IMG/VR virus record: IMGVR_UViG_3300022602_003131
Span: 1 to 20,323 of that record
DNA length: 20,323 nt
Source of the DNA: a virus
Reading direction: 5' to 3' (one strand)
Part shown: in pieces, positions 8,426 to 13,393 of the stretch
Layout: the number at the start of each line of letters is the position of its first letter
How positions within the stretch are numbered: the stretch's first letter is position 1
Notes under the pieces: model-generated
Databases searched by the model: none
Told to the model about the DNA's origin: nothing
Seen by the model: the letters and a program-made list of their open reading frames with translations, nothing else
Made by a program: the position numbers and the translations under genes

Positions 8426-8686
8426 ATGCATGCCATCATCTACACCAAAGATCACTGCCCATACTGCACACGCGCCAAAGCTCTGTTTGACAATAAGGGC
8501 ATCACCTATGACGAGAAGATCATAGCAGTCAATGGCAAGGATGGTAGGACCCTCAAAGAAAATCAAAAGTGGACCACCAGAGAGGCATTGCTGGAAATAG
8601 CGCCAGCTGCCAAGACTGTGCCTCAGATTTGGTTGGATGGGGTGTATATTGGCGGGCATGACGATCTCGTCAAGCATCTGAGTTAG
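8426..8686 (+). CDS. grx: glutaredoxin
   Basis: This small redox protein of 86 residues likely regenerates the C-terminal cysteine pair of NrdA. The thioredoxin fold is complete: the active site Cys11-Pro-Tyr-Cys14, the cis-proline loop Thr64-Val-Pro66, and the glutathione-binding Gly-Gly (76-77) followed by HDDL. An insertion of about 15 residues rich in Lys and Thr (residues 37-55) lies between strand 2 and helix 2; compact glutaredoxins are shorter here. The ATG at 8426 has AAGGA about 8 nt upstream. It lies downstream of nrdA and nrdB, separated by the glycosyltransferase, and 3 nt before the hydrolase gene. The function assignment is firm; NrdA as the partner is inferred from neighbourhood and known phage biology. 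Confidence 0.93.
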   Translation: MHAIIYTKDHCPYCTRAKALFDNKGITYDEKIIAVNGKDGRTLKENQKWTTREALLEIAPAAKTVPQIWLDGVYIGGHDDLVKHLS

Positions 8687-8689
8687 TAC

Positions 8690-9667
8690 ATGCCTTACAT
8701 CACAGCTCTAGTACCACAAGCATTGGATCTCACAGATCCTGGTGTCGTAGACGTATATAGCAGTCCCACTGTGTTTGTCAACTATCAACAGGTGGCTTTG
8801 TGGAATGCTCCTCAGTTGGGCAATAGCGTGCTCTCGCAATTAGCCATACCAGTACCTCCGCCATTAGCAAACTATGCACCTAATCCAGAACAAATAGCAT
8901 ACTATAAACTCACTACTGCAGCGGCGGAAGCATCCCCTATACAGATAGAAATAGGGGCAGGCGGAGGCGGTACTCCAGGTAGCACCATCAACCAGGCACA
9001 AGGTGAACCTGCTGGTCCTAAAACCAGCGATCCAAATGATCTTGCTGGCAATCCAGATGTTGCAGGTGGAGTACCAGTGGCATCTGGCGATTCGGTATTT
9101 GGTAGATTGGAAAATCTGCTGAATCAATGCATACAGGAAGGGGCAGGCGGAGCCTGGAAAGCACAAGGCGGCGCACCAGGTAATCCAAACATCATGAATT
9201 GTTTTTCACACACCGGAGGTATTGCAGCTGCTGCAAGGTTAGGCCCGGGTGATTCAGTCGCCTGGTGCGCTGCGTTTGCTGGTACCACATTGCAAGGAGC
9301 AGGAGCCAAAGCCCTTGTATCATTCCAAGCAGATTCATACAGGACTCAATGGATAGCAAAGACCGGTGCTACAGCTCTACCATTAACAGACCCAACCACA
9401 TGGCGCCGTAATGATTTGGTAGTGATGCTTACACCAACTGCAACTGGCATACAGCATCATGTGGCATTTATCAGAGGTGTTGACCCTAGTACAGAAAGAG
9501 TAAGATTGGCGGGCGGTAATCAAGGTCATAATGTCAACGAAGCCAATTGGCAGGCTGGCAGCTTGCGTAATGTTGGATTTGTTGGCCGCCAATGGGACAT
9601 ACCTGCTGAGTTTGATAAGCCCATTATTGGAAAGCTTACCACGGGTGGCGTAGTACAGACCCGCTGA
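8690..9667 (+). CDS. TIGR02594/NlpC-P60-like cell-wall hydrolase with possible PAAR-like N-terminus
   Basis: This 325-residue protein is likely a virion-associated or lytic peptidoglycan hydrolase. The C-terminal half (about 140-310) resembles the TIGR02594 family: catalytic Cys193 in DSVAWCAAF, His256/His257 in IQHHVAFI, and a GGNQGHNVNEANW segment near the end. The N-terminal region (about 18-60: VVDVYSSPTVFVNYQQVALW) resembles a PAAR-type spike motif (name the object, then VFVN..PVA). A Gly/Pro-rich linker (about 85-130) joins the two parts. A spike tip carrying a peptidase would suit a tail puncturing device, although the PAAR part is weaker. There is no signal peptide. The gene follows grx by 3 nt, downstream of the late promoter at 8401. 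Confidence 0.8.
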   Translation: MPYITALVPQALDLTDPGVVDVYSSPTVFVNYQQVALWNAPQLGNSVLSQLAIPVPPPLANYAPNPEQIAYYKLTTAAAEASPIQIEIGAGGGGTPGSTINQAQGEPAGPKTSDPNDLAGNPDVAGGVPVASGDSVFGRLENLLNQCIQEGAGGAWKAQGGAPGNPNIMNCFSHTGGIAAAARLGPGDSVAWCAAFAGTTLQGAGAKALVSFQADSYRTQWIAKTGATALPLTDPTTWRRNDLVVMLTPTATGIQHHVAFIRGVDPSTERVRLAGGNQGHNVNEANWQAGSLRNVGFVGRQWDIPAEFDKPIIGKLTTGGVVQTR

Positions 9668-9669
9668 TC

Positions 9670-9698
9670 TTGTGACTTTGATCTATTGTTGGTACACT
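9670..9698 (+). promoter_or_regulatory. sigma70-type promoter TTGTGA-17-TACACT
   Basis: TTGTGA (9670-9675) and TACACT (9693-9698) are separated by exactly 17 nt, with 4 of 6 consensus bases in each. The expected transcription start is about 9705. AGGAG follows at 9709-9713, and the LSm-like ATG is at 9722. The transcript would run through the zinc-ribbon gene into the tmRNA acceptor piece. Confidence 0.45.
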
Positions 9699-9721
9699 AT
9701 GACAAAACAGGAGCACAGCAC

Positions 9722-10057
9722 ATGTTATTAGAGAAATCGTGGAAGGTTGACGATGTCTGCACCGTGAAGATGGTTAGCGGCGAAGAGATTATAACGAAGA
9801 TAACTGCAGCGGACGATCACAGCATAACAATGAGCAAACCTCTGAGCGTGCAGATCGGCATGGATCCACAGAGCGGAAGGATGGGCATGCAGCTGTTGCC
9901 TGGATTTGTGCTCACGGTCAATGTTGATGCCAAGATCAAGGTTGGCATGAACAACGTGATGTTCATAGCACCCACGGAAGAGGGAGTGAAGAAAAGCTAC
10001 CTTAGCCAGACCACAGGCTTGGCCATATCCAGTGGTACCAGCGGTCTGAAGATTTGA
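9722..10057 (+). CDS. LSm-like (Sm-fold) phage protein
   Basis: The 111-residue product resembles the LSm-like proteins known from marine T4-like phages, including a structurally solved Sm-like protein of putative cyanophage origin. The start of the Sm1-like region reads VDDVCTVKMVSGEEIITKI (strand, Gly in the turn, strand), followed by alternating strands and a Gly/Met-rich loop (GRMGMQLLPGF). Sm-fold proteins form rings and often bind U- or A-rich RNA; RNA binding here is inferred. The ATG at 9722 is preferred over an upstream TTG (9686) because AGGAG lies 8 nt before it. The zinc-ribbon gene overlaps its stop, and the tmRNA follows. This grouping suggests an RNA-related unit, with no direct proof. 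Confidence 0.7.
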   Translation: MLLEKSWKVDDVCTVKMVSGEEIITKITAADDHSITMSKPLSVQIGMDPQSGRMGMQLLPGFVLTVNVDAKIKVGMNNVMFIAPTEEGVKKSYLSQTTGLAISSGTSGLKI

Positions 10058-10287
10058 GATATCCACCAGACGCAGATCCCAACAAGACCATGCAGTGGAC
10101 ACAGGGGCAACCCTGCAGCCACTGTGGCCAGCCAACCGAAGCAATGCTGCACCAATTCCAAGGCGGAAACCAACAGTGGGCCTATTGGGCCCCATTGTAT
10201 CACAATGCTGAAAAGAACGTCGGTTTCTGTGACGTGAAATGTGGATTTGAATGGTCTAAGGTTGACTATCTCGAGGAAGATGCTTAA
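10054..10287 (+). CDS. small zinc-ribbon/treble-clef-like protein
   Basis: This 77-residue protein has a likely zinc site: Cys21-x-x-Cys24 (CSHCGQ) and Cys59-x-x-x-Cys63 in VGFCDVKCGFEW, a pattern like FCS/treble-clef fingers. It has several aromatic residues (WAYWAPLYH) and an acidic tail. The chosen start is TTG at 10054, which overlaps the LSm stop (TTGA). The ATG at 10090 would still keep all four cysteines but has no ribosome binding site. It ends only a few bases before the tmRNA acceptor piece, so both are probably on one transcript. The function is unknown; such modules bind zinc and often nucleic acid or protein. Confidence 0.65.
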   Translation: MRYPPDADPNKTMQWTQGQPCSHCGQPTEAMLHQFQGGNQQWAYWAPLYHNAEKNVGFCDVKCGFEWSKVDYLEEDA

Positions 10288-10289
10288 AT

Positions 10290-10359
10290 AGAAATGCTGA
10301 TGTTGATAGCATCATAATAAGCGGGCTGGACGGCGGTTCGAATCCGCCCAGCTCCACCA
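10290..10359 (+). ncRNA. ssrA: tmRNA acceptor piece (permuted gene, 3' half of tmRNA)
   Basis: This is the tRNA-like 3' half of tmRNA, placed upstream of the 5' half. T-stem GGCGG (10332-10336) and CCGCC (10344-10348) enclose the T-loop TTCGAAT. CAGCTCC (10349-10355) pairs with GGGGCTG at 10864-10870, including the G3-U70-type wobble that AlaRS reads, and then ACCA (10356-10359) is encoded. The GGAC before the T-arm resembles E. coli tmRNA. Upstream, ATGCT (10294) can pair with AGCAT (10308). The exact 5' end is not readable, and I could not find a clean long helix 2 with the coding piece. It lies 3 nt after the zinc-ribbon gene and is probably transcribed with it. Confidence 0.85.
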
Positions 10360-10863
10360 AAAACAGAAGGAGGTAAGGACACGGTTTTTTGGACACGGGT
10401 ATAAATAACTACATCAGAAGATAATATGATGTTGGAAATTTATACAGCTGGATTCTTAGACGCAGATGGAAGTGTTTCCTTAATGCGCGATAGCAAACAC
10501 CAGCCAGAATATATACGAGGCCCATGTGTTGAATTTTTCAATTGCGATGAAGCTATATTGAAGGCAATACAAGAAAAATGGGGCGGCAGTATCAAGGCAC
10601 GTGCACAAAAGAACCAAAAGCATAATGTGTCATATGAGCTTAGGCTTATTGGCAATAACGCTTATAATCTTTTGAAAGATGTTGCTCCTTATATGCGGCA
10701 TCAGAAGAAAGGACACAGAGCAAGACTTATTGTTGATCATTACAAGGAATGCACACCTAGGAATGGCAAATACACTAATGAGCAGATTGAAATGAAGATT
10801 TGGTTAGTGGATCAGGTAATGGGAACGATAATGAGAGGTCCTGGAGCTTACTCTGCTTTTGAT
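10360..10863 (+). other. intervening transcribed segment of the permuted tmRNA
   Basis: This spacer joins the CCA end to the GGGG start of the tmRNA; permuted tmRNA genes of bacteria usually have a far shorter one. Being between the RNase P-type and 3'-processing sites, it should be removed from the precursor. It holds a perfect Shine-Dalgarno-like AAGGAGGT (10367-10374) with no start codon at normal distance, a direct repeat GGACACGG (10377-10384 and 10391-10398) split by six T, a late promoter and most of a LAGLIDADG ORF. Apart from the ORF I see no group I or II intron core. Confidence 0.75.
10400..10407 (+). promoter_or_regulatory. T4-type late promoter (TATAAATA)
   Basis: TATAAATA is the exact T4 late-promoter element. 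It lies 19 nt upstream of the endonuclease ATG and inside the tmRNA spacer. It would drive late expression of the endonuclease and, by read-through, of the tmRNA coding piece without the acceptor piece. Confidence 0.6.
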
Positions 10864-10935
10864 GGGGCTGATACTGGAATCGACAGACGTGTAAAGGGTC
10901 GCAGGAGTCAGTGGGTTAGGCACGCCTCCGGGTAA
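10426..10935 (+). CDS. LAGLIDADG homing endonuclease in the tmRNA spacer
   Basis: The 169-residue protein has one LAGLIDADG motif, YTAGFLDADGSVSL (residues 6-19), with the catalytic acid at Asp14. Single-motif members act as homodimers that cut a near-palindromic DNA target. The body (20-140) has the expected basic beta-strand/helix pattern and ends near LVDQVMGTIMRGPG. Residues 147-169 and the stop are encoded by the tmRNA coding piece itself (from 10864), so the tail is probably adventitious. The ATG at 10426 (or 10429) has AGAAG about 5-9 nt upstream and a late promoter before it. No intron surrounds it; instead, it lies in RNA that tmRNA maturation should discard. The target site is likely the uninterrupted tmRNA spacer of a related phage or host gene, which is an inference. 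Confidence 0.88.
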   Translation: MMLEIYTAGFLDADGSVSLMRDSKHQPEYIRGPCVEFFNCDEAILKAIQEKWGGSIKARAQKNQKHNVSYELRLIGNNAYNLLKDVAPYMRHQKKGHRARLIVDHYKECTPRNGKYTNEQIEMKIWLVDQVMGTIMRGPGAYSAFDGADTGIDRRVKGRRSQWVRHASG

Positions 10936-11010
10936 CCGGATAGTCCATAATGATAAATGCTAACGACAACAACGTTGCATCTGAGATCCGCCTAGCGGCT
11001 TGATCTCAAT
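10864..11010 (+). ncRNA. ssrA: tmRNA coding piece (permuted gene, 5' half with tag reading frame)
   Basis: It starts GGGGCTGATACTGGAATCGAC, nearly the same as the E. coli tmRNA 5' end. An H-type pseudoknot can form: GGAG (10904-10907) with CTCC (10926-10929), and GGTTA (10914-10918) with TAACC (10933-10937), matching PK1. TAGTC (10941-10945) follows, as before the E. coli resume codon. The tag frame GCT...TGA (10959-11003) encodes ANDNNVASEIRLAA, and the ANDN start and LAA end are typical of alphaproteobacterial tags. GAGATC (10983) and GATCTC (11002), with inner CCGC/GCGG, form the hairpin that closes over the tag end, like E. coli helix 5. The 3' end is approximate. All functional parts are intact, so I read it as active and using host SmpB and AlaRS. 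Confidence 0.9.
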
Positions 11011-11018
11011 GAGTTTTC

Positions 11019-11051
11019 GGTGGGTTTCCTTGGAAACAGAATAAACCCACC
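11019..11051 (+). terminator. hairpin between convergent tmRNA and methyltransferase genes
   Basis: GGTGGGTTT (11019-11027) pairs perfectly with AAACCCACC (11043-11051) around a 15 nt loop; within it, GTTTCC/GGAAAC (11024-11036) can form a competing hairpin. A weak T-rich stretch follows on the plus strand. The site lies between convergent genes, so it probably ends the tmRNA transcript and the minus-strand unit. Confidence 0.5.
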
Positions 11052-11055
11052 ACTT

Positions 11056-11778
11056 TCACTTTTGGTATTCAAAAAACAATCTGTCGCTGTCTTCTATGAA
11101 GGTTATCAGCGATACAGAATTTTCTTGTGCAATCATCAAAGCTGCTTGCTGGTCCCAGGCAAAAATATCTATGAACTTTGCATCTAGATACTGTTTTGGT
11201 TCTCCGCCGGGATTGGCTCTGACATACACACGGCCGCCGGGTGCAGTAAGTTCAAACACTTTCTTAAATGCCGCACTCACATCAGCGTATTCACCAAAAT
11301 TGATGCCACCGAACACGATCACTGCATCAAAGTGTTCCGGCGGAGCTTGATAATCTCGTATGTCAACGACCTGATCGGCCCAGGTATTGTATTTGTCTAT
11401 TCCTGTTAAATTGGGTATGAGCGATTTGAATTGATTATATCGGCATCCCACGTCCAGCACAGCTTTGGGCTGCAGCTTGTTGATCTCATTAACGATGTTC
11501 AACCCAGAGTAGACATACTCGGCAGTGCGAGGTTGCCATATGCCATGACCCCAGAAACGCCTGCTGTATTTCTCATCTATGGCCTCGGTGATTTCGCCTA
11601 GCGTGCCCCGCAAGCTCACTGTTAACTCAAATGTGCATGAGATGTTTTCGTGGAAAAATTCCAGAGACTCTGCGGTACATGGCAGATCCAACACCACCGT
11701 CTCTGGGCCGATATCGCCTTGTACATCCAAAATATTCTTCAAGGAAGTTTGAAGATAACGGAAAATCTTGTTATTCAC
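11056..11778 (-). CDS. class I SAM-dependent methyltransferase-like protein, copy 2, altered motif I
   Basis: The 240-residue product is a paralogue of the next gene (11844-12578), sharing the start MN-KIF, LRGTL, DEKYS-RFWG, WQPRT, YNQF, FELTAPGGRVYVRANPG and other blocks. The Rossmann layout is there: motif I VLDVGCRYN (108-115), acidic strand-2 end in GIDKYN, and VIVFGGINFG. Gly at the third motif I position is replaced by Arg113 (GCR instead of GCG), which would crowd the SAM site, so activity may be lost or changed. The start is GTG at 11778 with AAGGAAG about 8 nt upstream; an ATG 5 nt further upstream is out of frame. The substrate is unknown. It is last in a minus-strand pair that converges on the tmRNA. 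Confidence 0.78.
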   Translation of the reverse strand: MNNKIFRYLQTSLKNILDVQGDIGPETVVLDLPCTAESLEFFHENISCTFELTVSLRGTLGEITEAIDEKYSRRFWGHGIWQPRTAEYVYSGLNIVNEINKLQPKAVLDVGCRYNQFKSLIPNLTGIDKYNTWADQVVDIRDYQAPPEHFDAVIVFGGINFGEYADVSAAFKKVFELTAPGGRVYVRANPGGEPKQYLDAKFIDIFAWDQQAALMIAQENSVSLITFIEDSDRLFFEYQK

Positions 11779-11843
11779 GCATTCTTCCTTCGCTGCGTGT
11801 GATGTTGTTATTTAATGAGTAGGTGGTGACTTTACCGAGATGT

Positions 11844-12578
11844 TTATTTTTCGAAACAGAAATATAGCCTGTCGCCATTTTCTTTCTTGAAAGTCACAAG
11901 CTGTATGCCATTTTCTTTGGCCATCCTGTGTGCGCTATCAAAATCCCAGGGATAGATGTCGACCCATTGCCCGTTTGGATGGGGGTAGCCTGGATTGGCT
12001 CTCACATAGACTCTACCACCTGGGGCGGTCAGTTCGAATACCTTGCGGAATCTAACAGACACATCCTCGTAGTCTCCAAAGTTGATGCTGCCAAACACTA
12101 TCACGGCATCGTAGCTTTCTGGTTCAACGTTGTATTCCAAGATGTCTACCATGTAATCTGCGCAGTTGTTGAACTTGTCTATGCCTATGAGGTTTGGTAT
12201 GCGCGGTTTGAACTGGTTGTATCCACAGCCGACGTCTAACACTGCGCGAGGATTGCGCTTGTTTATCTCATCTACGATGTTCCAACCAGTGTACTGGTAA
12301 ACATCTGTGCGAGGTTGCCAAACACCTCCGCCCCAGAAACGGGCCGAATACTTCTCGTCGATGTCAGCAGTCACATCGGCTAAGGTGCCTCTGAGATCAA
12401 CTTCAACATCGAAGGTGGACATGATCTGGCTGCGAAACTTCTCCAAGCGCTTGGGTGTCCACGGCAGCTCTAGAACCTTGGTATCTGCAGCTATGGTATG
12501 TCTAATTTCGTCCCAGCGCGGTAAATTAAAGGTGTTGTGCAATTTTTCTAACAGATAGTCAAAAATTTTGTGGTTCAT
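11844..12578 (-). CDS. class I SAM-dependent methyltransferase, copy 1
   Basis: The 244-residue protein likely transfers a methyl group from SAM. Motif I VLDVGCGYN (113-121) is canonical, Asp134 in GIDKFN would bind the ribose hydroxyls, and DAVIVFGSINF (strand 4) and the LTAPGGRVYVRAN segment (motif III region) follow. Residues 1-105 form a separate N-terminal part with no recognised domain, conserved in the downstream paralogue. No DNA-type DPPY or NPPY motif is present, so a small-molecule, sugar or protein acceptor is more likely than adenine or cytosine in DNA. The ATG at 12578 has TAGGA about 8-9 nt upstream. The 65 nt gap to the paralogue contains only its ribosome binding site and no clear promoter. 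Confidence 0.82.
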   Translation of the reverse strand: MNHKIFDYLLEKLHNTFNLPRWDEIRHTIAADTKVLELPWTPKRLEKFRSQIMSTFDVEVDLRGTLADVTADIDEKYSARFWGGGVWQPRTDVYQYTGWNIVDEINKRNPRAVLDVGCGYNQFKPRIPNLIGIDKFNNCADYMVDILEYNVEPESYDAVIVFGSINFGDYEDVSVRFRKVFELTAPGGRVYVRANPGYPHPNGQWVDIYPWDFDSAHRMAKENGIQLVTFKKENGDRLYFCFEK

Positions 12579-12647
12579 TTAATTTTTCCTATGTGCCTTT
12601 GATATTCTATCATATATAATACAGAAACGCACAGAAAGCGAAACTCT
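12579..12647. promoter_or_regulatory. AT-rich divergent promoter region
   Basis: This gap separates the minus-strand methyltransferase pair from the plus-strand oxygenase. TATAAT (12615-12620) is a perfect -10 hexamer for the plus strand, but no -35 sits at 16-18 nt. On the minus strand TAGAAT resembles a -10, again without a -35. Phage-modified or activator-dependent initiation is possible. Confidence 0.4.
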
Positions 12648-13382
12648 ATGTCAGATATCAAATACGAAGATTGGCAAGGCAGCAGATGGAAATTCACCAA
12701 GAGCAGGAGCCGTTGGCATTTTGACACCACTAGGCCGCCAGAGCCGGGCAAGGACAGCTACACTTATGTGTGTGCGTTCAAAGCAGATTTCACAGACGCT
12801 ATCAACGAATGCATGCCGCGTACTAAGGTCAGCAGCTGGGGCACTCGCAACAATTTCAACAAAGACATAGCTGATCAGGGTTTGTATTCTGCCACTGCGG
12901 AAGAACAGGATCTGATCCGTGTGGGCGCTGATCCTCATGCAGAAGTTTTTCACAGGACAGCTGCTGATGATATAGAGTTGTTCCAAAAGATCAGCGAGTG
13001 CTTAGGTATGACAGATAGCATGATCAAGTTCCACAATCAAACCACCGGACAGATGTTGCACACTCACATTGATAACTTTGCTGCACGTCCAGAACGTGAA
13101 AACAGCTTCAAGGTCACTGCAATGGATGAAAACCCGCAGATCATGCGGCGTTTTGCCGTGATGCTTGCAGATTGGCAGCTGGGACAGATCTTCCAGCTGG
13201 GCAATGCCAACTTCACCGGTTGGCGTGCTGGAGACTGCATAACCTGGGAATGGCAAGACATGCCACACAGCACTGCTAACATGGGCTGGTGGGACCGTCC
13301 CATGCTGCAGATAACTGGTTATGTGACTGACAAGACCCAGTGGTTGCTGGACCAAAAACAACCAATCACTTTCAACGTCTAA
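12648..13382 (+). CDS. Fe(II)/2-oxoglutarate-dependent oxygenase
   Basis: The 244-residue protein likely hydroxylates a substrate using O2 and 2-oxoglutarate. The double-stranded beta-helix signature is visible: His140-x-Asp142 in HTHIDNF, distal His207 in DMPHSTAN (the iron triad), and Arg217 in WWDRPMLQITGYV, ten residues on, to hold 2-oxoglutarate. The FAVMLADW and WRAGDCITWEW strands fit the jelly-roll core, similar to aspartyl/asparaginyl hydroxylase-like and procollagen-hydroxylase-like phage proteins. Such oxygenases are frequent in aquatic T4-like phages; their substrates are mostly unknown. The symporter's ribosome binding site overlaps this gene's stop codon, so the two are coupled. 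Confidence 0.82.
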   Translation: MSDIKYEDWQGSRWKFTKSRSRWHFDTTRPPEPGKDSYTYVCAFKADFTDAINECMPRTKVSSWGTRNNFNKDIADQGLYSATAEEQDLIRVGADPHAEVFHRTAADDIELFQKISECLGMTDSMIKFHNQTTGQMLHTHIDNFAARPERENSFKVTAMDENPQIMRRFAVMLADWQLGQIFQLGNANFTGWRAGDCITWEWQDMPHSTANMGWWDRPMLQITGYVTDKTQWLLDQKQPITFNV

Positions 13383-13393
13383 AGGAGGATAAT

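Noticed and set aside
9728-10195. 155-codon minus-strand ORF across the LSm-like and zinc-ribbon genes
   Set aside because: It runs antisense to two better-supported genes that have ribosome binding site or overlap evidence, and shows no domain.
10321-10359. Integration site (att) copied from a host tmRNA 3' end
   Set aside because: Many prophages carry a 3' ssrA fragment, but here the matching 5' half with a complete tag frame is also present, and no integrase is visible in this T4-like window.
10321-10359. Fragment of an ordinary tRNA gene
   Set aside because: No anticodon or D-arm is found upstream; the acceptor strand pairs with the GGGGCTG at 10864 instead.
10290-11010. Group I intron interrupting a normal tmRNA gene
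   Set aside because: The CCA end comes before the GGGG 5' end, so the order is permuted, not interrupted; no group I core or G-binding site is seen, and the ORF lies exactly between the two mature ends.
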